Positions 44,111 to 51,362 of a stretch of DNA of 51,495 nt are shown one piece after another; the first letter of the stretch is position 1; every line of letters begins with the position of its first letter. This stretch comes from an uncultured Prevotellaceae bacterium. GTDB taxonomy: Bacteria; Bacteroidota; Bacteroidia; Bacteroidales; Bacteroidaceae. The position numbers were made by a program, and so were the translations under genes. Under the pieces are notes generated by a model. It saw nothing but the letters and a program-made list of their open reading frames with translations. It had not been told where the DNA came from and ran no database searches. The stretch is from the NCBI GenBank assembly GCA_900318915.1, contig ONMI01000015.1, positions 1-51,495 on the forward strand. Direction: 5' to 3'.

Positions 44111-46363
44111 ATGGAAAGAAAGACAAGAACCCCACAGCACATGACCCTAAAGACCATACTGGCCACTCTGCTCCTGGTATGGACCACAGCAGCAAACGGT
44201 GCCGTGCCACCCCGTAAACAACTCCTCAACGACCGGTGGCAGTTTGTTCTGAACGACAGCGATTTCACCCAAGCCCGCCCCATAACGCTCCCCCACGACT
44301 GGAGCATCGAGCAACCCTTCAGCGTCACAGCGCCCGCCGGCAACGAAGGCGGCTACCTGCCCACCGGCAAAGGATGGTACCGCCGTACGCTTACGCTCGG
44401 CAAAGCCTACCGTGGCAAGAAGCTCCGCCTCTACTTTGAAGGCGTGTACATGAACTCCCGTGTCTATGTGAACGGCCATGCTGCCGGCGGTTGGCCCTAC
44501 GGCTACTCCTCTTTCTGGGTAGACATCACCCCCTATGCCCATGAAGGCAACAATGAGATTGTGGTGAGTGTGGACAACTCGGCACAGAAAAACTGCCGAT
44601 GGTACAGCGGTTCAGGCATCTACCGCCCTGTGTGGCTGGTGACCACCCCCATGACCTACATAGACGACTGGAGCATCGAGGTAACGACCCCCGACATCCA
44701 CCATGTGGAGCTGAGCGCCCAAGTGGTAAGCCCCGACGGGAGCCGCAGACCTCTGAAGCGCACGCTTGAGATAACCAATCCCCGTCTGTGGTCGCCCGAC
44801 GACCCCTATCTCTATGAAGCCGAGCTGGAAGAGCCTGGCACAGACTGCGTGAAGATACGCTACGGCATCCGCACCCTTCGCTACGATGCCACCCATGGCC
44901 TCGAGCTCAACGGTAAGCCCCTGAAGCTGAACGGCGCCTGTGTGCACCATGACAACGGTCTTTTGGGAGCCGCCGCCTACGACGATGCCGAGTACCGCAA
45001 GGCAAGACTGCTGAAGGAAGCCGGATTCAATGCCGTGCGCACCTCTCACAATCCCCCCTCGGAAGCCTTCCTCCGCGCCTGCGACGAGCTGGGTCTGCTG
45101 GTGATAGACGAAGCCTTCGACGGATGGCGTGAGAAGAAGAACGACCACGACTACCACACCCTGATAGACACCTGGTGGCTGCGCGACCTCGATGCCATGG
45201 TGCTGCGCGACCGTCTGCACCCCAGCATCTTCTGCTGGAGCATCGGCAACGAAGTGATAGAGCGCAAGAAGATAGAAGTGATCAAGACGGCACATCAGAT
45301 GGCCGAGCACATACGCAGCATCGACGGTCAGCACCGCCCCGTGACATCGGCCCTGGCCGCCTGGGACAGCGACTGGGACATCTACGACCCCTTGGCTGCC
45401 GAGCACGACATTGTGGGTTACAACTACCTGATATTCAAGGCAGAGGGCGACCACGAGCGGGTGCCCGACCGTGTGATGATGCAGACCGAGAGTTTTCCGC
45501 GCGATGCCTGGCAAAACTACCAAGCCACCCAGAACCACAGCTATATCTTGGGCGACTTTGTATGGACCGGCATCGATTATCTGGGCGAGTCGGGCATCGG
45601 GCGCTACTACTATGAAGGCGAAGTGGCGGGCGAGTCGTGGGAACGCCCCCAATACCCCAGCCATGCCGCCTACTGTGGAGACATCGACCTGACGGGGCTC
45701 CGCAAGCCCATCAGCCACTACCGCTCGCTGCTATGGAACGGCGGCAGTGCCTACCTGGCAGTGCGCGAACCCGACGGCTACCGCGGTCAGGTGAAGACCA
45801 CGATGTGGAGCACCTGGCCCACGACTGCCAGTTGGACATGGCCCGGCTGGAAAGGCAAGCCCATAGAAGTGGAAGTATACAGCCGCGCCCCGAAGGTGCG
45901 TCTCTATCTGAACGGCGAGCTGCAAGGCGAGGCACCGACCCATGAGATGAAAGCTGTCTTTACCCTGCCCTATCAGCCCGGACTTCTGCGTGCCGAAGCC
46001 GGTGATGACCGCTGTGAGTTGCAAACCGCCGGCAAAGCCGTTGCCCTCCGCCTGACCGCCGACCGACAAAGTCTGCCCTCCGACGGTCAGTCGCTTGCCT
46101 ATATCACCATAGAAGCCATCGATACCGAGGGCCGTGTGGTGCCTACTTGCTCCGAAGCGTTGACCCTCTGCGTCACCGGCGGTGGAGATTTCCTGGCCGC
46201 CGGCAATGGCGACATCAAAGACGAAGACCCCTACTTCGACAACCGCCACCACCTATGGCAAGGACGCGCCTTGGCCGTGTTGCGCAGCAACGGCCGTCAC
46301 AGCAAGACCACACTTTGCGTGAAGGGGAAGACACTGCCCGAGGTCCGACTTGTGCTGAAATAA
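44111..46363 (+). CDS. Glycoside hydrolase family 2, probable beta-galactosidase
   Basis: A 750-residue retaining beta-glycosidase with a hydrophobic leader; translation may begin at 44111 or at the ATG at 44141 (MTLKTILAT), which gives a better signal peptide. Order: sugar-binding domain (LPHDWSIEQPF at 60-70, GWYRRTL), Ig-like domain, TIM barrel. The acid/base is Glu381 in CWSIGNEV, the nucleophile is probably Glu460 in MMQTESFP; DFVWTGIDYLGE follows. The Ig-like domain between about residues 185 and 227 is about 30 residues shorter than in typical relatives. With GH105 upstream, galactose side chains of rhamnogalacturonan are a reasonable target. Confidence 0.88.
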   Translation: MERKTRTPQHMTLKTILATLLLVWTTAANGAVPPRKQLLNDRWQFVLNDSDFTQARPITLPHDWSIEQPFSVTAPAGNEGGYLPTGKGWYRRTLTLGKAYRGKKLRLYFEGVYMNSRVYVNGHAAGGWPYGYSSFWVDITPYAHEGNNEIVVSVDNSAQKNCRWYSGSGIYRPVWLVTTPMTYIDDWSIEVTTPDIHHVELSAQVVSPDGSRRPLKRTLEITNPRLWSPDDPYLYEAELEEPGTDCVKIRYGIRTLRYDATHGLELNGKPLKLNGACVHHDNGLLGAAAYDDAEYRKARLLKEAGFNAVRTSHNPPSEAFLRACDELGLLVIDEAFDGWREKKNDHDYHTLIDTWWLRDLDAMVLRDRLHPSIFCWSIGNEVIERKKIEVIKTAHQMAEHIRSIDGQHRPVTSALAAWDSDWDIYDPLAAEHDIVGYNYLIFKAEGDHERVPDRVMMQTESFPRDAWQNYQATQNHSYILGDFVWTGIDYLGESGIGRYYYEGEVAGESWERPQYPSHAAYCGDIDLTGLRKPISHYRSLLWNGGSAYLAVREPDGYRGQVKTTMWSTWPTTASWTWPGWKGKPIEVEVYSRAPKVRLYLNGELQGEAPTHEMKAVFTLPYQPGLLRAEAGDDRCELQTAGKAVALRLTADRQSLPSDGQSLAYITIEAIDTEGRVVPTCSEALTLCVTGGGDFLAAGNGDIKDEDPYFDNRHHLWQGRALAVLRSNGRHSKTTLCVKGKTLPEVRLVLK

Positions 46364-46376
46364 GGAAAAAGGGCAT

Positions 46377-46688
46377 TTATGCCAGCCAGGCATCGATGAG
46401 ATAGGCCACGGCGCAGCAAATGCAAGCCACGGGAAATAGCCCCAGCCTGCGCCATGCCGCCACGAGTCCGATGAGAAGGGCCGCGATACCAGCATAGGGC
46501 GACATTGTAGACTCTACGATAGCAGGGAACGTCATGACCGCCAGTGTGACATACGGCACATAATAAAGGAAGCTACGCAGGAATACATTCTGTATACGCC
46601 CCTTGATGAGCACCATGGGGAGGATACGGATAAGGTTGGTCGTGACGATGGCCAACAATATGCATACTATCATCTCATGCTTTGTCAT
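46377..46688 (-). CDS. azlD: AzlD-type branched-chain amino acid exporter subunit
   Basis: A 103-residue small membrane protein with four hydrophobic segments, the second component of the AzlCD exporter for branched-chain amino acids and analogues. Start at 46688 (MTKHEMIVCILL) is chosen because it overlaps the end of azlC by 14 bases, typical for this pair; the longer frame would extend further into azlC. Motif LRSFLYYVPYVTLAVMTFPAI matches the family. It converges on the GH2 gene with 13 bases between the stops. Confidence 0.88.
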   Translation of the reverse strand: MTKHEMIVCILLAIVTTNLIRILPMVLIKGRIQNVFLRSFLYYVPYVTLAVMTFPAIVESTMSPYAGIAALLIGLVAAWRRLGLFPVACICCAVAYLIDAWLA

Positions 46689-47427
46689 CGTCGTGAATGG
46701 GTTTAAGCCATGCGGCAATTGAAGAGATTAGCACAGTTAGCACGATGGTACGTGTGCCCGAGCTCCATTGGCCCACGACGGGCGCCACGGCACAGAAGCC
46801 ACTCAAAACGAAGCTGGCCCCCACGGCATAGAGCACATTACGGTCGTCTCTGGCCGGCGGCATGATGACCGCGATAAACATGCCATAGAGCGCCACACTC
46901 AGCGCCGCCACGATATGAGAAGGCAGCATGCCCCCCGCCACGATGCCCGCCGCACACCCCGATGCCCAGCACAAAGTAGACACAAGTGCAGCGGCATAGG
47001 TATAAGCAGGCGGCGTAAAGCCCTTATGTGTGATGGAGATGCCGAACACCTCGTCGGTGATGCAGCACGCCATGAGTATGCGGTGAAACCAAGAGGTATT
47101 AGGCCTAATTTTCTGCGAGAGCGCCGCACTCATGAGCATATAGCGCAAGTTGACCACAAGGCTCATAGCCACCACCTCCACATACGCCGCATTGGCCGCC
47201 ACGAGGGTATAGACGCCATATTCTCCTGCGGAAGCCCTTGTGAAGAAGCTGCTCACGAAGCCGAGCCATGCCATGATGCCCGCCTTCTTGGCTATGATAC
47301 CGAGGGAGAAAGCGACAGCAAAATAGCCCAATGCGATGGGGATGCCATCACGAAATCCATTGGCCACCTCCCCCTTGAAGGCAGCCAAGTTTACTTTCTG
47401 CGCTATGCTTTTAGCGGTTTGTTTCAT
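46675..47427 (-). CDS. azlC: AzlC-family branched-chain amino acid exporter
   Basis: A 250-residue inner-membrane protein, large subunit of the AzlCD exporter. It has the opening GFRDGIPIALGYFAVAFSLGI, then NLRYMLMSAAL and TDEVFGI blocks of the family, and about seven hydrophobic segments. The upstream promoter at 47450-47480 is a full consensus. azlC and azlD overlap, so they form one transcript. Likely role: export of excess branched-chain amino acids. Confidence 0.9.
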   Translation of the reverse strand: MKQTAKSIAQKVNLAAFKGEVANGFRDGIPIALGYFAVAFSLGIIAKKAGIMAWLGFVSSFFTRASAGEYGVYTLVAANAAYVEVVAMSLVVNLRYMLMSAALSQKIRPNTSWFHRILMACCITDEVFGISITHKGFTPPAYTYAAALVSTLCWASGCAAGIVAGGMLPSHIVAALSVALYGMFIAVIMPPARDDRNVLYAVGASFVLSGFCAVAPVVGQWSSGTRTIVLTVLISSIAAWLKPIHDDDKA

Positions 47428-47449
47428 CGGGCTTTTACAAAAACGGCCA

Positions 47450-47480
47450 CAAAGTTAAGCCAAAAAAAGCACCCGACAAA
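47450..47480 (-). promoter_or_regulatory. Bacteroidota-type promoter of azlCD
   Basis: TAACTTTG (complement of 47450-47457) and TTTG (complement of 47477-47480) with a 19-base spacer; a complete match to the sigma-ABfr consensus, 22 bases before the azlC ATG. Confidence 0.75.
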
Positions 47481-47533
47481 ATAAAAGCGCAAAAAGTCCT
47501 GTCTTTATGTTTCACGTTTAAAAGGCCAGCCGG

Positions 47534-47944
47534 CTATTTCTTCAAATCGGGCAAATACCCTTTTCCCTTGCATCTTTTGCAGGTATCGAGGGTGATGTCG
47601 ACTTCGGCCACATTGACATTCTTGGTGCCACCGCATTTAGGGCAAATGGTGACCGGTTTGAGGAACTGTGCCGAAACCCATCCGTCGCGCTCATCGCCGC
47701 CCCACTCGAGCGGTCCGCTAATCAGACAGAAACCGTTTTTCCTTTTCCCCTCATCGGCAACCACATCACCTTTGAAGATTTGGCGCTTATATCCCGTCTC
47801 CTTGTTATAGTCATAAACGGGATAGTTTTTTCCAGGTCCGGTACGGACATTCACATTGTTGCCCGTACAGACAAAACCATTGTGCTGCGCATAAGCCGTG
47901 AAGGCCCCCATCAGCAACATAATAAAAATCGCGAACCGTTTCAT
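47534..47944 (-). CDS. Secreted SH3-domain protein with CxxC zinc motifs
   Basis: A 136-residue exported protein, start at 47944 (MKRFAIFIMLLMGAFTAYAQ); the longer frame to 48010 is rejected because the promoter box at 47972-47979 lies inside it. A bacterial SH3 domain follows (NVNVRTGPGKNYPVYDY to GWVSAQFL). The C-terminus has two CxxC pairs, CPKCGG and CKRCKGKGY, like DnaJ-type zinc hairpins, an unusual addition in the periplasm. SH3 domains of this type bind peptidoglycan or cell-wall peptides. Function is unknown. Confidence 0.8.
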   Translation of the reverse strand: MKRFAIFIMLLMGAFTAYAQHNGFVCTGNNVNVRTGPGKNYPVYDYNKETGYKRQIFKGDVVADEGKRKNGFCLISGPLEWGGDERDGWVSAQFLKPVTICPKCGGTKNVNVAEVDITLDTCKRCKGKGYLPDLKK

Positions 47945-48226
47945 AATGACATAATTATTAAATCCTATGTGCAAATTTATATAAAAATCTTGGATTAACA
48001 AGCCTTTCAAGATGAAAATTAGGGAGGTCCGGATGTTAAAAATCTGCCTGCTGCCGTTTCATGGCAATTAACTAAATGATGGTTAAGGTGGCTGCCTATA
48101 GACTCAAGTACATTCATCTGCAAATATACAACTGTCTTCTGGAGGAAGCAATAATTCTTTCAAAATCACGGGGACTCCCAATAACCATAAACAAGGATTC
48201 CATAATTCTTCAAATAAGAAAATGTA
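47945..48226. other. Intergenic region without recognised gene
   Basis: A 282-base stretch between the SH3 gene and the IS66 fragment. It contains the SH3 gene promoter near 47972-48002. A plus-strand open frame crosses it (48076-48420) but shows no family motif and runs antisense into the IS66 remnant; it is treated as chance. Confidence 0.45.
47972..47979 (-). promoter_or_regulatory. -7 box of the SH3 protein gene
   Basis: TAAATTTG on the minus strand, 28 bases upstream of the ATG at 47944; a near -33 motif CTTG lies 19 bases further upstream. Confidence 0.55.
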
Positions 48227-48409
48227 TCAAATTCCCCGTCCCCATGATACACAGGCTGCAGGCGGTGACTCAGCCTTCAACATGGCCTTCCAATAATAGA
48301 AACGACTCTCACGGATGCCCGCGTTCTCACAATACCGCTGGACGCAGAGTCCACTCTGCTGCCACTCGTCATAAATCTGGCGGAACTGTTCTATTGTCAT
48401 GTATGCCAT
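48227..48409 (-). pseudogene. Truncated IS66 accessory protein TnpA
   Basis: Sixty codons: MAYMTIEQFRQIYDEWQQSG, then CVQRYCENAGIRESRFYYWK, the helix-turn-helix start of IS66 TnpA proteins. The full protein is roughly twice this length; after KAMLKAESPPAACV the sequence loses the family pattern and stops. It is probably non-functional. Confidence 0.7.
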
Positions 48410-48434
48410 ATACGCGATGAATTAAAATACCGCG

Positions 48435-48442
48435 CAAAGGTA
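48435..48442 (-). promoter_or_regulatory. -7 box inside the IS66 end
   Basis: TACCTTTG on the minus strand, 25 bases upstream of tnpA, matches TAnnTTTG. Confidence 0.5.
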
Positions 48443-48548
48443 CGCACAAAAACTCAGGCGGACAATACGGGGTTTACCGATAGCTTACCTTGCAAACATA
48501 GTAACTCTGATACAGTACTGAATTCACTTAAAAATAATTATTAATCCG

Positions 48549-49433
48549 TCAATCGAAGGCGGCCACTCTAAAAGTACTAGTATTACTTTCTATTTTCCTT
48601 CCTGCTTTTTCCCATTCCATGATCTCTTTATTTTTTATATTCAGCTCTCCGCTTTTAGCACACGGCTCAAAAGCCCACAATTTCATCATGTACTTTTCTA
48701 CCATTATGTCACGGAGGAAAGATGATATAAAAATCTTCCTGTTTGCAGAAAATCCACCGCCAAATAATTCCTTGCTTTTGTAAATGAAGGGCAAAGGATG
48801 ATCTTGCAGAGGATAGTAGCCAAAAGTCTTAGGATTAAATTTCTTGACACCGCATTTCGGGCATGTCTCAAACTCGTATGTAGACAAATCCAATGATTCG
48901 TCAGTCACAGGAATAACCAATTGAACATATGAATCTATTATAGAATTATCCTTATACTTTCTTAAAGGGCGGCATTTTATGCCCAAAGGTTTAAATACAA
49001 TTTCGTAGAAGTCTTTCCTTACGAAAAATTCGTCAAAAATCCATCCTAATCCCCAGAAAGGATAATTGGGAACTTTTCTCACTCGAAAATCTTCTTTTTG
49101 GACTATTCCAATTCCACATTCACTACACATTTTATTCGTCTCGTAAGTATTATACAAATAGCCCAAATTGTGATCTGGCATTGGATAACCAAATGTAGTC
49201 CATTTTGCCAATATACTATACTCGGCTGATTTTATCTCTTTTGTTGTAAAGTCCGTTCCTAAAAAATCCAGTGCCACTTCCCATTTGTCAAAAAAAGGAG
49301 ACAGTTCTTTATATAAGTTTAAATCATATATTTTAAATTTTCCAATTCCAACCTCTGTTTTTATGCCATGTTGGCGGAGAAATTCTACTTGTTTTTCATC
49401 CCAATTACTTGTAATCTCTCTAAATACTTTCAT
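48549..49433 (-). CDS. Probable immunity protein of the Rhs toxin, zinc-ribbon type
   Basis: A 294-residue cytoplasmic protein without signal peptide. Two knuckles, CSECG near residue 112 and CPKCG near residue 190, may bind zinc together. The remaining sequence (KWEVALDFLGTDFTTKEIK, PNYPFWGLGWIFDEFF) matches no family I can name. It begins three bases after the stop of the toxin frame, on the same strand, the standard place for a polymorphic-toxin immunity gene, and is clearly AT-richer than the Rhs core. The assignment as immunity protein rests on position and composition, not on homology. Confidence 0.6.
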   Translation of the reverse strand: MKVFREITSNWDEKQVEFLRQHGIKTEVGIGKFKIYDLNLYKELSPFFDKWEVALDFLGTDFTTKEIKSAEYSILAKWTTFGYPMPDHNLGYLYNTYETNKMCSECGIGIVQKEDFRVRKVPNYPFWGLGWIFDEFFVRKDFYEIVFKPLGIKCRPLRKYKDNSIIDSYVQLVIPVTDESLDLSTYEFETCPKCGVKKFNPKTFGYYPLQDHPLPFIYKSKELFGGGFSANRKIFISSFLRDIMVEKYMMKLWAFEPCAKSGELNIKNKEIMEWEKAGRKIESNTSTFRVAAFD

Positions 49434-49436
49434 AGT

Positions 49437-50068
49437 CTATAAACCTAATGCTTTTAATATTTCTGGATATTTTTTATAAATGGCTTTTGCCGCTCTCATT
49501 ACATCTTCAGGCTTTGCTGTATCTGTATTCACTTTTCCTTTGGAATTATTGTAAGGAATTGCCTTACGCCATGCATTAGTAAATGCCTGGTGTTCCTCTT
49601 TAGTCAATACAATGGAAAGCATGTCGCCTTCCTTAACATTAAACAGATGTGCAAATCATTTTTCTATCAAGTGATGAACTTGCAAACCAGAGCCTTTTCC
49701 AATCTTGTCTTTCAGTGAGCCTATACCGTATTTGGAAGCTATACTAAAGCTATTACCACTTCGTAAAAGAGCATTTGCATTTGAAATAGTCTTTCCTGTC
49801 TTTGGTAAGGATTTGAGATTCCCTGAAACCAGGTCTACAGCGGCAGTGATTGCCATGGATGTCCCTTTGTCAGCACCCATCGCGGTTGATAAATTCTCTA
49901 CACCCTGTTGCAGCACCGTTTCCATTTCTTCACCCGTCACCACCTGTTGGAAACCTGTTTGGAAATTATCAAAGCCATTAATGAATACAGGCACTGCTAA
50001 AGGTGACAAGGTTCCCCCCGTGAAGTACTCACCAACACCAGATCCGATCATCTCAAAAGCACCCCCCA
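49437..50068 (-). pseudogene. Rhs C-terminal toxin domain, HNH-like, frameshifted and with internal stop
   Basis: One continuous minus-strand frame encodes a linker (GGAFEMIGSGVGEYFTGG...), then GLQVHHLIEK, then TGA at 49656-49658, then FAHLFNVKEGDMLSIVLTKEEHQAFTNAW-like sequence to a TAG at 49437. The HHLIE(K)RFA...EHQ arrangement is that of HNH/endonuclease VII-type toxin nucleases; a CGA or AGA Arg codon changed to TGA explains the stop. The domain is out of frame with the Rhs core by one base in a G6 tract (C6 at 50062-50067 on the plus strand). Two lesions make the toxin inactive as read. Confidence 0.72.
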
Positions 50069-51225
50069 AGCATTTGAGCGAAACCCATTATTCTTCTCTT
50101 TGTCTTTGGATCTCTGCCGTCTGGATCAAATGCATTAACAGGAGAATTAAAACAGTAATTATACGGACTTGCATCGAAGTATTTCTCGCACATGGGGTCC
50201 ATCTGTCCCCACTGCAGTCGGTCGGCGAAATACATCCTGGCCCCGAAATCGTAAGCGTCGAGACCGGAGGTGCGGTCAATCTCCTTGCCGCCGTACTTAT
50301 AGGGCTGAACGGCAGGGTTCGTAGACTCCCGCATCAGTCCGCCGAAGGGATAGTAATGCGTCACCTGCTCCACGGTGCCGTCCCGGGCGATCACCACGCG
50401 GTTGTTGCCGAGGTGGTCCCTGAGGTAGAAGTGGTATGACGGAGTTTCTGTTGCGGCGTCAAACGTGACGTATCCGTTCTCAAGCAGCAGCCTGCGCTCT
50501 CCGCGGTCGTAGACCATGTTTCCGCAGTAGTCCACGCGGCTCAGCTCGTCCGTGGAGGGAATTGTCCCCACGGCGTCCGTCCCGGCGGTTTCTCCGGCAA
50601 GGATAGAGCCTCCTGTGTCCGCCGGAGTGAGCGGCCCGAGGCCGGGCTGCACGCCATACAGTGTCCGCAGCTTCTGTCCGTCCGCTCCGTATGTATACTC
50701 AATGTAGCTGTTGTCGCCGAACTGTATCACCGAGGGAAGGTTGAGCGCGTTGTAGGTGATGCCGGTGATTCCCCTGTTGAGGTCCTTTGTCATGTTGCCG
50801 TTGTCGTCGTACTCATACTCCACACTTTGGCTTGCTTCGTCGGCGAAGTGAAATGCCCCGGCGTAGCTGTGCCCCGACGTGACGCTGTCTGTGACGTGCA
50901 CGAGGCGGTTGCCGTCATATTCCAGCCGCAGGCGGTCGGCGGGCGACGAGGGCTTCGCCGTGCCGCTCACCGTGTGCGGGCTCTTCCTGTAGATCCACAC
51001 GGGGTTGCCCATGTCGTCATAGGCCGCCCTCCCGTCGTAGATGGAGTAGTAGGAGCCGAGCGCGGCGCCCTCTCCGTAATAATCCGCCGTGAGGCGGTCC
51101 AGCCCGTCGTACATCAGGCTGTAGCCCCGCTGCCTGGTCTCTCCGGCCGTCTTCCAGGCATAGGCCGCCACGGTACCGTTCCAGCGGTAGCGGTGGGGCC
51201 TCGACGTGTCGAGCCCCTCTGTCAT
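50053..51225 (-). CDS. Rhs repeat core fragment, displaced C-terminal cassette
   Basis: A 390-residue frame with the typical end of Rhs proteins: YD-repeats (GYSLMYDGLDRLTADYYGEG, VEYEYDDNGNMTKDLNRGI), HFYLRDHLGNNRVV, HYYPFGG, and the hyperconserved core end YDFGARMYFADRLQWGQMDP to YNYCFNSPVNAFDPDGRD. Full Rhs proteins have well over 1,000 residues and a signal or delivery domain; here only the last core repeats remain, starting at the ATG at 51225 (or 51249) with TEGLDTSRPHRYRWNG. It runs out of frame at the G6 tract and stops at 50053. This is the form of an orphan rhs-CT cassette, a reservoir for recombination with a full-length rhs gene, which may lie upstream beyond the window. Confidence 0.78.
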   Translation of the reverse strand: MTEGLDTSRPHRYRWNGTVAAYAWKTAGETRQRGYSLMYDGLDRLTADYYGEGAALGSYYSIYDGRAAYDDMGNPVWIYRKSPHTVSGTAKPSSPADRLRLEYDGNRLVHVTDSVTSGHSYAGAFHFADEASQSVEYEYDDNGNMTKDLNRGITGITYNALNLPSVIQFGDNSYIEYTYGADGQKLRTLYGVQPGLGPLTPADTGGSILAGETAGTDAVGTIPSTDELSRVDYCGNMVYDRGERRLLLENGYVTFDAATETPSYHFYLRDHLGNNRVVIARDGTVEQVTHYYPFGGLMRESTNPAVQPYKYGGKEIDRTSGLDAYDFGARMYFADRLQWGQMDPMCEKYFDASPYNYCFNSPVNAFDPDGRDPKTKRRIMGFAQMLGGCF

Positions 51226-51362
51226 TATTGCTTTTTCCCGATTTTGCATCTTACAAATTTCCCCTCATATAGTGTGTAAGTGTCAGTTCCGCGACAGACA
51301 ATCACATCGTATACCTTTTCGCCATTCCATTCTTCTAAAGGTTTGAAAGGGCGGATTGACAT
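51225..51362 (-). CDS. Small frame upstream of the Rhs cassette, possible immunity-gene remnant
   Basis: A 45-codon frame beginning MSIRPFKPLEEWNGEKVYDV and ending KIGKKQ; its TAA overlaps the ATG of the Rhs fragment (TAATG). The frame is open further upstream for about 19 codons to a TAA near 51421, so it may be the 3' end of a longer gene. In rhs loci the immunity gene of the preceding toxin sits exactly here. No family was recognised. Confidence 0.4.
   Translation of the reverse strand: MSIRPFKPLEEWNGEKVYDVIVCRGTDTYTLYEGKFVRCKIGKKQ

Larger units (their letters stand above)
48227..48488 (-). mobile_element. Left-end fragment of an IS66-type insertion sequence
   Basis: Minus-strand sequence from 48488 begins GTAAGCTATCGGTAAACCCC, the GTAAGC terminus expected for IS66-family inverted repeats. 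It is followed by a promoter box and the first accessory gene, tnpA, at 48409. Similarity ends about 48240, where tnpA breaks off; tnpB, the large transposase and the right end are absent. This is a decayed end, next to the Rhs toxin-immunity module. Confidence 0.65.

Noticed and set aside
44612-45718. Minus-strand open frame of 368 codons within the GH2 gene
   Set aside because: Antisense to the catalytic barrel with intact active-site residues.
48076-48420. Plus-strand open frame of 114 codons near the IS66 end
   Set aside because: Second half is antisense to tnpA; first half has no known motif or promoter. Kept only as an uncertain intergenic stretch.
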